A stretch of 64,000 bases of DNA from Methylobacterium sp. (GCA_002928875.1 PERO01000020.1:310001-374000), one strand, 5' to 3'; shown: positions 8,144-18,301, counted from the first letter of the stretch. The notes: generated from the sequence alone by a model not told the origin. Program-made: numbers and translations.

Positions 8144-8863
8144 TTGCCGGCGGCCCATCCCACGCTGGAACGCGCGGCGATCCACGAATTCTATGCCGGG
8201 CGCACGGCGGATGCTGCGCCCCTCAGCGGCTGCATGCTGGCCCTGGGACAGATTCTCTCCGGGGACCGCCCTTCGCTTTGGGTGCGGCAGGAGGCGTTCG
8301 ATTGGGAGGCCGGCCGGCCCCACGCACCGGGATTGTGCGAATTCGGGCTCGACCCCGCCCGCTTCACGATCCTGCACGTGAAGGATGCGATCGCCGCCCT
8401 GCAGGCCGGGCTCGAAGGGGCGCGCTGCGCCGGTCTCGGCGCGGTGCTGCTCGAACTCTGGGGTGAGGCTCCGGCCTATGATCTCACCGCGAGCCGCCGG
8501 CTGGCGCTGGCGGCAAGAGCCTCCGGCGTGCCAGTTCTGATCAGCCGGATCGCCGCGAAGGCGCGGCCCAGCGCGGCCGAGACCCGCTGGGAACTGCGCG
8601 CCCTGCCCTCGCGGGCGCTGGCCGCGCAGGCGCCCGGCTTTCCCGCTTTCGAACTCGCCCTGCTGCGTGCCCGCAACGGGCGCGAGGGCCTGCATTATGC
8701 ACTGGAGTGGAATCGCGATGACCGCCAGTTCCTGCCCCGAACCACCTCCGATATCGCCCCCGCAGGGCCTGTCCTCCCGCCGCTACCTGGCGCTGTGGTT
8801 TCCGTTTCTTTCGACCGACCGCGCGCGCCGGAGCCGGACTTCCCCCGGCGAGAGGCCGGATGA
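8144..8863 (+). CDS. imuA: ImuA, RecA-like translesion mutagenesis accessory protein
   Basis: First gene of the SOS-induced imuA-imuB-dnaE2 cassette. ImuA is a RecA/SulA-like protein that works with ImuB and DnaE2 in error-prone lesion bypass. The N-terminal IHEFYAG, the GCMLALGQ segment and the AALQAGLEGA helix fit the family. Two starts are possible. GTG 8072 lies only 7 nt after the LexA box, has no ribosome site and gives 263 aa. TTG 8144 has GGGGAGAAG 6 nt upstream, begins just before the conserved region and gives 239 aa; it is chosen here. A TAG at 8048 closes the frame upstream. The C-terminus overlaps imuB by 146 nt. Confidence 0.8.
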   Translation: MPAAHPTLERAAIHEFYAGRTADAAPLSGCMLALGQILSGDRPSLWVRQEAFDWEAGRPHAPGLCEFGLDPARFTILHVKDAIAALQAGLEGARCAGLGAVLLELWGEAPAYDLTASRRLALAARASGVPVLISRIAAKARPSAAETRWELRALPSRALAAQAPGFPAFELALLRARNGREGLHYALEWNRDDRQFLPRTTSDIAPAGPVLPPLPGAVVSVSFDRPRAPEPDFPRREAG

Positions 8864-10325
8864 GCGGCCCTTCGCGCTGGTGGAGAAGGAACGCGGCGCC
8901 CTGCGTCTCGTGGCTCTGGATGCCGCAGCCGCGCGCAGCGGCCTGCGCGTCGGCATGGCGCTGGCGGAAGCGCGCGCGCTGCTGCCGCAACTCCTGACGC
9001 TGGAGGCCCATCCGGCCGCCGATGCCGACCTGCTGCGCAGCTGCGCCGAGGCCTGCGAGATGTTCACCCCGCTCGTGGCCCTGCGGGGACCCGATGGCCT
9101 CGTGCTCGACGTCACGGGCTGCGTGCATCTCTTCGGCGGCGAGGAGGCGATGCTGCAGCGTGCGCGCCGACGCATGGCCGCCTTCGGGTTGACCGCCTGC
9201 GCGGCGCTGGCCGGCACGCCGGATGCGGCCTGGGCTTTCGCGCGCTACCGGCGCAACCGGGTCGCCGCACCCGGCGAAGATGAAACGCTGGCGCGCGATC
9301 TGCCCCTTCAGGCGCTTGACGCGGATTCCGAGACCACGCTGGCGCTGAGCCGCGCGGGGTTCCGCAGCCTCGCGGATCTCGCGGAACGCCCCTCGCGCCT
9401 GCTGGCCGCGCGGTTCGGCAGCGGGCTCGTCGAGCGTTTGTATCGCGTCCTCGGTTGGGAGGATATCCGCCTCACGCCCCTCAGGCCCCTGCCGGATATC
9501 GTGGCGGAAAAGCACTTTCCCGAGCCGCTCGGCCATGTGGAGAGCCTGCTCGGCGTGCTCGAGCGGCTCGCGCGCGATGTCGCGGGGCCTCTCGAGCGGC
9601 GCGGCACGGGCGGGCGCGCCTTCGAGGCCAGCTTCTTCCGCTCGGATGGCGCGGTGCGGCGCATCACCATGGAGACTGGCGCGCCCTTGCGCGATCCCGC
9701 GACGATCGTCCGGCTTGTGAAATTGCGGATCGAGGCGCTGGCCGACCCGCTCGATCCCGGTTTCGGCTTCGATGCCCTGCGGCTCGGCGTGTTGCGCAGC
9801 GAAGCCTTCGCGCCTCGCCAGAAGGAACTCGACGGCAGGGACGCGCAGGCCGATCAGGACCGCGCCCTGGCCGCTCTGATCGACCGGCTCGTCGCGCGGT
9901 TCGGGCGCGAGAATGTCCGCCGGTTCATCGCGCGGGATACGCATGATCCCGTGCTGGCGGGCGGGACGATTTCCTCGCTTTCCACACATCCCGGCGCCTC
10001 CTGGCCCGAGCCGGAAACCGGCCAGCCGCCGGCGCGACCCCTGACGCTCTTCACCCATCCCCAGCCCATCGAGGTGCTGGCCGAGGTGCCGGACAGCCCG
10101 CCCCTGCGTTTCCGCTGGCGGCGGATGCTGCATGAGGTGACGCGCGCGGAAGGGCCGGAGCGCATCGCGCCGGAATGGTGGCGGGAGGCTTCCCCCGCCC
10201 CCGCGACGCGCGATTACTACCGCATCGAGGATCAGGCGGGGCATCGCTTCTGGATCTTCCGCGAAGGGCTCTACGAGGATCGCAACACGCAGCCCCGCTG
10301 GTTTCTGCACGGATTGTTTCCATGA
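8718..10325 (+). CDS. imuB: ImuB, catalytically inactive Y-family polymerase homologue
   Basis: A 535 aa Y-family (DinB-like) protein serving as the clamp-binding hub for ImuA and DnaE2 in translesion synthesis. It begins with the typical SRRYLALWFPFLSTDR and contains LDVTGCVHLFGGE, where active Y-family polymerases would have catalytic acidic residues. The little-finger region and a C-terminal WR.YYR-like end follow. ATG 8718 gives a 146 nt overlap with imuA, which implies coupled translation. The last codons overlap the dnaE2 ATG (ATGA). Confidence 0.88.
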   Translation: MTASSCPEPPPISPPQGLSSRRYLALWFPFLSTDRARRSRTSPGERPDERPFALVEKERGALRLVALDAAAARSGLRVGMALAEARALLPQLLTLEAHPAADADLLRSCAEACEMFTPLVALRGPDGLVLDVTGCVHLFGGEEAMLQRARRRMAAFGLTACAALAGTPDAAWAFARYRRNRVAAPGEDETLARDLPLQALDADSETTLALSRAGFRSLADLAERPSRLLAARFGSGLVERLYRVLGWEDIRLTPLRPLPDIVAEKHFPEPLGHVESLLGVLERLARDVAGPLERRGTGGRAFEASFFRSDGAVRRITMETGAPLRDPATIVRLVKLRIEALADPLDPGFGFDALRLGVLRSEAFAPRQKELDGRDAQADQDRALAALIDRLVARFGRENVRRFIARDTHDPVLAGGTISSLSTHPGASWPEPETGQPPARPLTLFTHPQPIEVLAEVPDSPPLRFRWRRMLHEVTRAEGPERIAPEWWREASPAPATRDYYRIEDQAGHRFWIFREGLYEDRNTQPRWFLHGLFP

Positions 10326-13300
10326 GAAAATATCCGCCGCCCGCCTTCGCGGAACTCGTCTCGGCCACGAATTTCTCCTTCCTGCGCGGGGCTTCACCGG
10401 CGGAGGAACTCGTGCTGACAAGCCTGTTGCTGGGCCATCACGGCCTCGGCATCGCGGATCGCAACACGGTCGCGGGCGTGGTGCGGGCCTGGAGCGCGCT
10501 GAGGGAATTGCGCGAGGGCGGCGCCCTGCCGCCCATCAAGCAGCGCGAGGGGTCGGGCCCCGGCGAATACCGCTTCGAGGATCGCCCGCTCACGCAGGAA
10601 GAGCAGGAGATCGAGGCCCTGCGCGTGCTGGTGCAGGAACGGGCGAAGAATTTCCGCCTCGTCACCGGCGCGCGGCTCGCCTTCGCGGATGGAACGCCGG
10701 ATCTCGTGGTCCACCCGCAGAATCGCAGCGGCTGGGGGCGGCTCTGCCGATTGCTGACGGAGGGGAACCGGCGCACGAGGAAAGGCCAGTGCCATCTGAC
10801 GCTGGAGGATATCCTCGCCGATGCGCGCGACCTGCTGCTGGTCGTGATGCCCGGCCGCGACCGGCGAAACCTCGGTGCCCTGTTCCCCCGCCTTGCGGAG
10901 GCGGCACCCGGCGCGCTCTGGCTCGGCGCCACCATGCCGCGCCGGGGCGATGACCGGCGCAAGCTTCTGGAATTGAGGGCGATCGGCGCGGCGCATCGCA
11001 TCCCGCTTCTCGCCACCAACGATGCGCTCTATGCCGAGCCCGGCGCCCGCGATCTGCAGGATATCCTCACCTGCATCCGCGAGGGGCGGACCCTCGAGAA
11101 TGCCGGCCGCCTTCTGGAAATGAATGCCGAGCGGCACCTGAAACCGCCTTCGGAAATGGCCCGCCTCTTCGCCGATTGCCCCGAGGCGCTTGTCGAGACG
11201 CAGCATCTGCTGGCGCGCGTCGATTTCGATCTCGGCGAACTTAAATACGAATATCCCGAGGAGCCCGTGCCGCCGGGATGGGATGCGCAAGGCTGGCTCG
11301 AGGAACTCACCTGGCGCCATGCCAGCATGCGCTATCCGGAGGGTTTGCCGGCAAAGGTCGAAAAGCTGCTGCAGGACGAACTGGCGCTCATCCAGAAGCT
11401 CGAATACGCCCGCTACTTCCTCACCATCCACGACATCGTGCGGGTCGCGAACGACAAGGGCATCCTCTGCCAGGGGCGCGGCTCGGCGGCGAATTCGGCC
11501 GTCTGCTACGTGCTGGGAATCACGGCGGTGGACCCGGCCGAGCACAACGTGCTCTTCGCGCGCTTCATATCGGAGGAAAGGCGCGAACCGCCGGATATCG
11601 ACGTCGATTTCGAGCATGAGCGGCGCGAGGAGATCATCCAGCACATCTACGAGCGCTATGGCCGCGAGCGGGCGGGGCTCGCCGCGACCGTGATTCATTA
11701 CCGGCCGAAAAGCGCGATCCGCGAAGTGGGCAAGGCGCTGGGGCTTTCGGAGGATGTCACATCAGCGCTTTCCGGCACGCAATGGGGCAGCTGGGGTTCC
11801 GATATCACCCGCAACCAGGTGAAGCAGGCGGGGCTCGACCCTGATAATCCGTGGATCGCGCGGGCCGTGGGCTTCGCGAAGCGGTTGATCGGCTTTCCGC
11901 GCCACCTCTCGCAGCATGTCGGCGGCTTCGTGCTGACGCGCACCCGGCTCGACGAACTCGTGCCCATCGGCAATGCCGCGATGGAGAAGCGCACCTTCAT
12001 CGAGTGGGACAAGGACGACATCGACGCGCTGGGGCTGATGAAGGTGGATGTGCTGGCGCTCGGCATGCTCACCTGCATCCGCAAGGCCTTCGAATTGCTG
12101 AAGGATCACGAGGGCTTCGAGATGGGCCTCGCGGATGTGCCGCAGGATGACGAGGCCACCTACGCGATGCTGCAGCGGGGCGATTCGGTCGGCGTGTTCC
12201 AGGTGGAGAGCCGCGCGCAGATGAACATGCTGCCGCGCCTCAAGCCGAAGGAATTCTACGATCTCGTGATCCAGGTGGCGATCGTCCGGCCCGGCCCGAT
12301 CCAGGGCAACATGGTTCATCCCTATCTGCGCCGCCGCGCAGGGCTGGAGCCGGTCACCTTTCCCTCGCCCGCGCCGGAGCATGGCCCCTGGGATGAGCTT
12401 CATGCCGTGCTCGGCAAGACGAAGGGCGTGCCGCTTTTCCAGGAGCAGGCGATGCAGCTCGCGATGACCGCCGCGAAATTCTCGGCCGTGGAGGCGAACC
12501 AGCTCCGGCGCGCCATGGCGACGTTCCGCAATGTCGGCACCATCGGCCGGTTCGAGGGCCTGATGGTCGAACGCATGGTGGCGCGCGGCTACGAGCGCGC
12601 ATTCGCGCAGAACTGCTTCGAGCAGATCAAGGGTTTCGGCTCCTACGGCTTTCCCGAGAGCCATGCCGCCAGCTTCGCGAAGCTCGTCTACATCTCCTCC
12701 TGGATCAAGTGCCACCACCCCGCCATTTTCGCGGCGGCACTGCTGAACTCACAGCCCATGGGCTTCTATGCGCCGGCGCAGATCGTGCGCTGCGCCCGCG
12801 AGCATGGCGTTCCGGTGTTCCCGGTCGATGTGAACCAATCCTTCTGGGACAATACGCTCGAGCGGGAGGCGGATGGCCCCCTCGCCCTGCGGCTCGGCTT
12901 CCGGCAGGCGGAGGGCATTCACGAGGCGGAAGCGAAGCGGCTCGTCGCGGCGCGGCGCTCCGGCTTTGAAACCGTCGAAGCGCTATCCTCCCGCGCGCGG
13001 CTCTATGGCCGGCCGATGCGGGCGCTCGCGGATGCCGATGCGTTCCGCTCGCTCGGCCTCGACCGGCGGGGCGCGCTCTGGGAGGTGAGGCGGCTGCCGG
13101 AAGATGATCCGCTGCCGCTTTTCGCCAGCGCCGAGGCGCCGGAACTGGCGGCGGAAGCCGATGCAAGGCTGCCCGAAATGCCGCTCGGTGAGCATGTCGC
13201 CACGGATTACCAGACGCTCCGGCTGTCCCTCAAGGCCCATCCGATGGCGGTGCTCCGCCCGTTCTTCCGGCAGGAGGGCGTCTGCTCGGCGGCCGAAACC

Positions 13301-13786
13301 GCGCGCCGCGCCGATGGGCGCTTCACGCGCATGGCGGGGCTGGTGCTGGTGCGGCAGCGGCCGGGCAAGGGCAATGCCATCTTCATCACGCTGGAGGATG
13401 AAACCGGTGTCACGAATTGCGTGCTCTGGGCCCGGCAGTTCGAGGCCCTGCGCCGCCCCGTCATGGCCGCACGGCTGATGCTGGTGGAGGGCCGGGTGCA
13501 GAAAAGCCCGGAAGGCGTGGTGCATCTGATGGCGATGCACATCATCGACCGGTCCGATGCGCTGTATCGGCTGTGGGATGCCGGTCCGGCCGGCATGGCA
13601 CTCACGAAATCCCTGCTCGCCCCCGCCGATGAAGGCGCGACGCTCGGCACGGCAGGCAATGCCCGCGACCCGCGCCATGCGACATCCGGCACGATGATCC
13701 CGCCGCCGCTGCATTTCGCGCCACCACCCCGGCACAGGCATCCGCGCGACGCGCGCATCCTGCCGAAAAGCCGGGATTTTCACTGA
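10322..13786 (+). CDS. dnaE2: error-prone DNA polymerase DnaE2 (ImuC)
   Basis: A 1154 aa C-family polymerase acting in SOS mutagenesis. The N-terminal PHP domain begins FAELVSATNFSFLRGAS. The palm carries GRGSAANS (about residue 386) and the catalytic PDIDVDFEHERR (about 424), then the fingers and the helix-hairpin-helix region. A C-terminal OB fold (FTRMAGLVLVRQRPG) is followed by a basic tail. ATG 10322 overlaps the imuB stop. The gene converges on the anthranilate operon with only 9 bp between them and no clear terminator. Confidence 0.95.
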   Translation: MRKYPPPAFAELVSATNFSFLRGASPAEELVLTSLLLGHHGLGIADRNTVAGVVRAWSALRELREGGALPPIKQREGSGPGEYRFEDRPLTQEEQEIEALRVLVQERAKNFRLVTGARLAFADGTPDLVVHPQNRSGWGRLCRLLTEGNRRTRKGQCHLTLEDILADARDLLLVVMPGRDRRNLGALFPRLAEAAPGALWLGATMPRRGDDRRKLLELRAIGAAHRIPLLATNDALYAEPGARDLQDILTCIREGRTLENAGRLLEMNAERHLKPPSEMARLFADCPEALVETQHLLARVDFDLGELKYEYPEEPVPPGWDAQGWLEELTWRHASMRYPEGLPAKVEKLLQDELALIQKLEYARYFLTIHDIVRVANDKGILCQGRGSAANSAVCYVLGITAVDPAEHNVLFARFISEERREPPDIDVDFEHERREEIIQHIYERYGRERAGLAATVIHYRPKSAIREVGKALGLSEDVTSALSGTQWGSWGSDITRNQVKQAGLDPDNPWIARAVGFAKRLIGFPRHLSQHVGGFVLTRTRLDELVPIGNAAMEKRTFIEWDKDDIDALGLMKVDVLALGMLTCIRKAFELLKDHEGFEMGLADVPQDDEATYAMLQRGDSVGVFQVESRAQMNMLPRLKPKEFYDLVIQVAIVRPGPIQGNMVHPYLRRRAGLEPVTFPSPAPEHGPWDELHAVLGKTKGVPLFQEQAMQLAMTAAKFSAVEANQLRRAMATFRNVGTIGRFEGLMVERMVARGYERAFAQNCFEQIKGFGSYGFPESHAASFAKLVYISSWIKCHHPAIFAAALLNSQPMGFYAPAQIVRCAREHGVPVFPVDVNQSFWDNTLEREADGPLALRLGFRQAEGIHEAEAKRLVAARRSGFETVEALSSRARLYGRPMRALADADAFRSLGLDRRGALWEVRRLPEDDPLPLFASAEAPELAAEADARLPEMPLGEHVATDYQTLRLSLKAHPMAVLRPFFRQEGVCSAAETARRADGRFTRMAGLVLVRQRPGKGNAIFITLEDETGVTNCVLWARQFEALRRPVMAARLMLVEGRVQKSPEGVVHLMAMHIIDRSDALYRLWDAGPAGMALTKSLLAPADEGATLGTAGNARDPRHATSGTMIPPPLHFAPPPRHRHPRDARILPKSRDFH

Positions 13787-13795
13787 GATCGCCGC

Positions 13796-15427
13796 TCAGC
13801 CCTTTCGCAGGCGAAAGCGCTGGATCTTGCCGGTCTGGGTCTTCGGCAATTGCGCCGTGAAGACCACGGAACGCGGATATTTGAACGGCGCGATCGTCGC
13901 CTTCACATGATCCTGCAGCAGCTTCACCAACGCAGCGCTCCCTTCGATGCCGGCGGCCAGCACGACATGCGCTTCCACGATCTGGCCGCGTTCCTCGTCG
14001 GGCACGCCGATCACCGCGCATTCCTGCACATGGGGGTGCGCGAGCAGGGCCGCCTCCACCTCCGGCCCGGCGATGTTGTAGCCGGCGGAGATGATCATGT
14101 CGTCCGAGCGGGCGGCGAAATGGAAATAGCCAGCGTCATCCTGCCAGAATGAATCGCCGGTGAGGTTCCAGCCCTCGCGCACATAGTTCATCTGCCGCTG
14201 ATCGGCGAGATAACGACAGCCCGTCGGGCCGCGCACCGCCAGGCGACCGACCTGCCCGCGCGGCAGCTCGTTCATCGCCTCGTCGACGATGCGGGCTTCA
14301 TAGCCGGCCACCGGCTTGCCCGTGCAGGCCGGGTGCGAATCCCCGAAGCGGTTCGAGATGAAGATATGCAGCATCTCCGTCGCGCCGATGCCGTCGAGCA
14401 TGGGCTTGCCGGTTCGCGCCATCCATTCCTCATAAACCGGAGCCGGCAACGTTTCACCGGCCGACACGGCGGCGCGCAGCGAGGAAAGATCGGCCCCCTC
14501 CTCCATGGCGCGCAGCATCACGCGATAGGCGGTGGGCGCGGTGAAGCACACCGTCGCCTTGTAGGTCTGGATGATCTCGACCATGTTCGGCGGCGTGGCA
14601 TTCTCGAGAAGCGTCGCCGTCGCGCCGAAGCGCAGCGGAAAGATCGCGAGCCCGCCGAGCCCGAAGGTGAAGGCGAGAGGGGGCGAACCGACGAACACAT
14701 CCTCGGGCGTGACCTTCAGCACCTCCTTCGCATAGCCATCGGCGATGATCAGCAGATCGCGATGGAAATGCATCGTGGCCTTGGGCTCGCCCGTCGTACC
14801 GGAGGTGAAGCCGAGCAAGGCCACATCGTCGCGGCCCGTCCGCACCGCCTCGAAGCGCACGGGCTTGCGCAAGGCCGCACGATCGAGCTCCGCATCGTGG
14901 TTCGCCGTGCCGTCAAAGCCGATGACCTTCGTCAGCGTGTCGCTGGTCTTCGCGCAGGCCACGAGTTCATCCATCAGCCGCGTATCGCAGAGCGCGAGGC
15001 CGATCTTCGCCTTGTCGACGATCTGCGTGAGTTCACCCGCGCGCAACATCGGCATGGTGTTCACCACCACCGCGCCGGCCTTGGTGGCCGCGAGCCAGCA
15101 GGCGACCATGGCCGGGTTGTTCGCTGAACGGATCAGCACCCGATTGCCCGGCTTCACCCCGTAATCCTCGACCAGCGCATGGGCGATGCGATTGGTCCAG
15201 TCCGAGAGTTCCTTGTAGGTGCGCTGGCGCCCGTTGCCGATGAGCGCGGTGTGATCGCCGAAGCCGCGCTCGACCATGCGATCCGTGAGTTCCACCGCGG
15301 CGTTCAGCCATTCCGGATAGGCAAAGCCGTCGAGCCTCAGATCCGGCCATTGCCCGAGGGGTGGGAGATTGTCACGCGCGAAGGTGTCGAGATGGCCGGT
15401 CGGTCCAAGCATGGCCGGATTCAACAT
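13796..15427 (-). CDS. 2-aminobenzoate-CoA ligase (aryl-CoA synthetase)
   Basis: A 543 aa ANL-superfamily acid-CoA ligase that would activate anthranilate to 2-aminobenzoyl-CoA with ATP. The A3 motif is LGFTSGTTGEPKATMHFHRD (about residues 210-229); a YRVM... GAT substrate region and the C-terminal KTQTGKIQR (catalytic Lys) are present. It is the last gene of a seven-gene operon whose first product is a 2-aminobenzoyl-CoA monooxygenase/reductase, which is the main reason for the substrate call; benzoate or salicylate ligases have the same fold. GAGGAGG lies just upstream; ATG 15427 is used and GTG 15430 is equally possible. Confidence 0.8.
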   Translation of the reverse strand: MLNPAMLGPTGHLDTFARDNLPPLGQWPDLRLDGFAYPEWLNAAVELTDRMVERGFGDHTALIGNGRQRTYKELSDWTNRIAHALVEDYGVKPGNRVLIRSANNPAMVACWLAATKAGAVVVNTMPMLRAGELTQIVDKAKIGLALCDTRLMDELVACAKTSDTLTKVIGFDGTANHDAELDRAALRKPVRFEAVRTGRDDVALLGFTSGTTGEPKATMHFHRDLLIIADGYAKEVLKVTPEDVFVGSPPLAFTFGLGGLAIFPLRFGATATLLENATPPNMVEIIQTYKATVCFTAPTAYRVMLRAMEEGADLSSLRAAVSAGETLPAPVYEEWMARTGKPMLDGIGATEMLHIFISNRFGDSHPACTGKPVAGYEARIVDEAMNELPRGQVGRLAVRGPTGCRYLADQRQMNYVREGWNLTGDSFWQDDAGYFHFAARSDDMIISAGYNIAGPEVEAALLAHPHVQECAVIGVPDEERGQIVEAHVVLAAGIEGSAALVKLLQDHVKATIAPFKYPRSVVFTAQLPKTQTGKIQRFRLRKG

Positions 15428-15440
15428 CACCTCGCCCTCC

Positions 15441-15860
15441 TCACGCCTCGGGGATCACGGCCGTGGCTTCGATCTCGACCTTCGCGCGGTCTTCCACGAG
15501 CGCCGCGACCTGCACCAGAGCCATGGCCGGAAAATGTCGACCCAGATGCGCCCGATAGGCCTGCCCGATCTCCGGCAGGCTCGCGAGATAGTCGCGCTTG
15601 TCGGTGACATACCAGGTGAGCCGCACGAGATGTTCGGGCCGTGCGCCGGCTTCGGCCAGCACCGCGACGATGTTCTTCAGGACCTGCTCGACCTGGCCGG
15701 CGAAGTCATCCGTCTCGAATTCCTGCTCGGCATTCCAGCCGATGAGCCCACCGAGGAAGATCATCCGGCCGCTTGCGGCGACGCCATTGGCATACCCCTT
15801 AGCCGGCTTCCAGTTCCGGGGATGCAGAATCTCGTGCGGTGAGGGATCTTTGATCTGCAT
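15441..15860 (-). CDS. RidA/YjgF-family enamine/imine deaminase
   Basis: A 139 aa RidA-family protein (HPRNWKPAKGYANGV, GGLIGWN, the late VEIEATAVIP). The family hydrolyses reactive enamines and imines to ketones and ammonia. That suits this operon: reduction and ring opening of 2-aminobenzoyl-CoA creates an enamine whose amino group must be lost. The start overlaps the stop of the acyl-CoA dehydrogenase (TGATG), so the two are translationally coupled. The exact substrate is inferred from context. Confidence 0.8.
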   Translation of the reverse strand: MQIKDPSPHEILHPRNWKPAKGYANGVAASGRMIFLGGLIGWNAEQEFETDDFAGQVEQVLKNIVAVLAEAGARPEHLVRLTWYVTDKRDYLASLPEIGQAYRAHLGRHFPAMALVQVAALVEDRAKVEIEATAVIPEA

Positions 15861-17014
15861 CACAGGTTCCCCTTCGTTTCGGCCAGAAGCGCCCGCGCGA
15901 TCACCACGCGCTGCACATCCGAGGCGCCCTCGTAGATGCGCAGGGCGCGGATTTCCCGATAGAGGCTCTCGACGACCGAGCCCTTGCGCACGCCATCGCC
16001 GCCATGGAGCTGCACCGCGAGATCGATCACGCGCTGCGCGGCTTCGGTCGCATGGAGTTTCGCCATCGCCGCTTCGCGGGAGATTCGGGCCGCACCCTGG
16101 TCCTTCACCCAGGCGGCGCGATAGACGAGCAAGGCCGCCGCATCGATCTCCAGCGCCATGTCGGCCAGATGCCCCTGTACCATCTGGAGTTCGGAAAGCG
16201 CCGCGCCATTGATCTTTCGCGCGCTGACCCGCGTCAGCGCCTCATCGAGCGCGCGCCGGGCAAAGCCGAGGGCCGCCGCGCCGACCGTGGAGCGGAAGAC
16301 ATCGAGCACGGCCATCGCGATTTTGAAGCCATCGCCCGCCTTGCCGATCAGCGCCGATTCCGGAACCACTGCATTCTCCAGCTTCAGTCGAGCGAGTGGA
16401 TGCGGCGCCATCACGTCAATGCGTTCCACGACCTCGAAACCCGCCGTCGCCGCCGGCACGAGGAAGGCGGAAAGGCCTTTCGCGCCCGGGGCTTCGCCGG
16501 TGCGTGCAAAGAGCACATAGATATCCGCGATGCCGCCATTCGAGATGTACGTCTTCTCGCCATCGAGCCGGAATCCATCCGCGATGCGCGTCGCGGTTGT
16601 CGCGGTATTCGCGACATCCGAACCGGAACCGGGCTCCGTCAGCGCAAAGCCGGCAATGGCACTGCCGCCTCGCGTCCGGCTGAGCCAGTTCCGCTGTTCG
16701 GGCGTGCCGAACAGGCTCACGGCCCCCATGCCGAGGCCCTGCATGGCGAAGGCGAAATCCGCGAGGCCATCATGCCGCGCGAGCGTCTCGCGGATCAGGC
16801 AGAGCGTGCGGACGTCCAGTGCTTCGCCGGCTTCTGATCCGGCATGCGTCAGCCAGCCCGCTTCGCCCAGCCGGCGCACGAGATCGATGCAGGCCGCATC
16901 GACATCGGCGTGATCGACCGGCAGGTTTGCCGCCGCCCAGACCTCGAGCCGGCTCGCGAGATCGCGGTGGCGATCCTCGAAGAAGGGCCAGCTCAGGAAG
17001 GTGCGATCGGCCAT
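15860..17014 (-). CDS. acyl-CoA dehydrogenase
   Basis: A 384 aa FAD-dependent acyl-CoA dehydrogenase. It has [15 protein letters not shown] (about residue 126), the [15 protein letters not shown] motif (about 152) and a C-terminal [15 protein letters not shown] whose Glu is at the usual catalytic base position. In the anthranilate operon it should oxidise a ring-derived acyl-CoA in the beta-oxidation-like steps. One base separates it from the enoyl-CoA hydratase-like gene. Confidence 0.88.
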   Translation of the reverse strand: MADRTFLSWPFFEDRHRDLASRLEVWAAANLPVDHADVDAACIDLVRRLGEAGWLTHAGSEAGEALDVRTLCLIRETLARHDGLADFAFAMQGLGMGAVSLFGTPEQRNWLSRTRGGSAIAGFALTEPGSGSDVANTATTATRIADGFRLDGEKTYISNGGIADIYVLFARTGEAPGAKGLSAFLVPAATAGFEVVERIDVMAPHPLARLKLENAVVPESALIGKAGDGFKIAMAVLDVFRSTVGAAALGFARRALDEALTRVSARKINGAALSELQMVQGHLADMALEIDAAALLVYRAAWVKDQGAARISREAAMAKLHATEAAQRVIDLAVQLHGGDGVRKGSVVESLYREIRALRIYEGASDVQRVVIARALLAETKGNL

Positions 17015-17015
17015 C

Positions 17016-17828
17016 TCAATTGCCCTCGAAGACCGGTTTTTCCTTCGCCACGAAGGCGCGATAGGCGCGGGCGAAATCCTCGGTCTGCATGCAGAGCGCC
17101 TGCGCCTGCGCCTCTGCCTCGATCGCCTGGTCGAGGCTCATGTTCCATTCCTGATTGAGCTGCGTCTTGGTGATGCCATGCGCGAAAGTGGGACCGGAGA
17201 CGAGCTGCCGCGCGAGGCCGAACGCGGCGTCATCGAGCTTGTCCGGCGCATGCAGCGCGTTCCAGAAACCCCAGCGCTCGCCCTCCTCGGCGCGCATCAC
17301 GCGGCCGGTATAGAGCAATTCCGCCGCCCGCCCCTGCCCGATGATGCGCGGGAGCATGGCGCAGGCCCCCATGTCGCAGCCCGCGAGCCCGACGCGGGTG
17401 AAGAGGAAGGCGCATTTCGCATCCGGCGTTGCGAGGCGCAGATCGGAGGCCATGGCGATGATCGCACCGGCACCCACGCAGATGCCATCCACCGCCGCGA
17501 TGATCGGCTTGCCGCAATGGAGCATCGCCTTCACGAGATCGCCGGTCATGCGGGTGAAGGCGAGCAGGCCCTTCATGTCCATGGCGATGAGCGGTCCGAT
17601 GATGTCGTGCACATCGCCGCCGGAGCAGAAATTCCCGCCATTCGAGGCGAAGATCACCGCATCGATATCCTCGGCATAGGCCAGTGCGCGGAAGGTGTCG
17701 CGCAATTCCGCGTAGCTCTCGAAGGTCAGCGGGTTCTTGCGGTCCGGCCGATCGAGGCGGATCGTCGCGATGCGCCCGTCCGCCTGCCAGAGAAAATGCT
17801 TCGGTTTCAGGCCAGCCATCCGCGTCAT
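17016..17828 (-). CDS. crotonase-superfamily enzyme (enoyl-CoA hydratase or ring-opening hydrolase)
   Basis: A 270 aa crotonase-fold protein with the oxyanion-hole segments [11 protein letters not shown] (about 64-74) and [17 protein letters not shown]. The positions that hold the two catalytic Glu of classical hydratases are not conserved: GAGAIIAM replaces the usual GGGxELAM, and [10 protein letters not shown] replaces a PEI..PGAGG-type segment. It may therefore be a family variant, such as a ring-hydrolysing enzyme, rather than a standard hydratase. ATG 17828 overlaps the MarR stop (ATGA). Confidence 0.8.
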   Translation of the reverse strand: MTRMAGLKPKHFLWQADGRIATIRLDRPDRKNPLTFESYAELRDTFRALAYAEDIDAVIFASNGGNFCSGGDVHDIIGPLIAMDMKGLLAFTRMTGDLVKAMLHCGKPIIAAVDGICVGAGAIIAMASDLRLATPDAKCAFLFTRVGLAGCDMGACAMLPRIIGQGRAAELLYTGRVMRAEEGERWGFWNALHAPDKLDDAAFGLARQLVSGPTFAHGITKTQLNQEWNMSLDQAIEAEAQAQALCMQTEDFARAYRAFVAKEKPVFEGN

Positions 17829-18301
17829 GGCGCATCCTTGCCCAGGCGTTTGAAAATGCCCGTCAGCGTCTCGAGATCCGCCTCGGTGAGCTGGCTGAAC
17901 AGCCGGTCGATTTCCACCTCGTGGCCGATTGCGATGCGCTCGAACTCGACGAGCCCGCGTTCCGTGAGCGACACCTCGACCGTGCGGCGATCCGCGCTCG
18001 AATGCGTCCGGACCACCAGACCCTCTTTCTCGAGGCCGTCGACGATGACCGTCACGTTTCCGCCGGAGACGAGCAGCAACCGGCCCAGTTCGCTCATGGT
18101 GAGGCCATCGCGGCGACGCCACAGCGCGGCCATCACATCGAAGCGTGGCAAGGTGGTCGAATGCTCGACGCGCAGATATTCGCGCAGGTGCCGCTCCGCG
18201 CCACGCGTGACGCCGAGCAGCCGGATCCACATCTTCAGCCGGCGCTTCGAGAGGGAATCGGGTGCGCGCGAGTCCATCACCGGTCGTGTCCCATCAGCCA
18301 T
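17825..18301 (-). CDS. MarR-family transcriptional regulator of the anthranilate operon
   Basis: A 158 aa winged-helix MarR protein. The DNA-binding part includes [30 protein letters not shown] and the wing [13 protein letters not shown] (about residues 68-120). MarR proteins next to aromatic-CoA genes are often repressors relieved by the aryl-CoA. Unusually it is embedded as the third gene of the operon and overlaps both neighbours, so it would be co-induced with the enzymes. Its probable operator is the palindrome at 21361-21386. Confidence 0.88.
   Translation of the reverse strand: MADGTRPVMDSRAPDSLSKRRLKMWIRLLGVTRGAERHLREYLRVEHSTTLPRFDVMAALWRRRDGLTMSELGRLLLVSGGNVTVIVDGLEKEGLVVRTHSSADRRTVEVSLTERGLVEFERIAIGHEVEIDRLFSQLTEADLETLTGIFKRLGKDAP

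Noticed and set aside
8139-8381. ATG 8139 with a strong Shine-Dalgarno as a separate small gene
   Set aside because: It is out of frame with imuA and encodes no recognisable protein; the same ribosome site serves TTG 8144 in the imuA frame.
5915-8695. 926-codon minus-strand open frame
   Set aside because: Antisense to the aldehyde dehydrogenase and imuA; low-complexity Arg/Gly/Ala composition.
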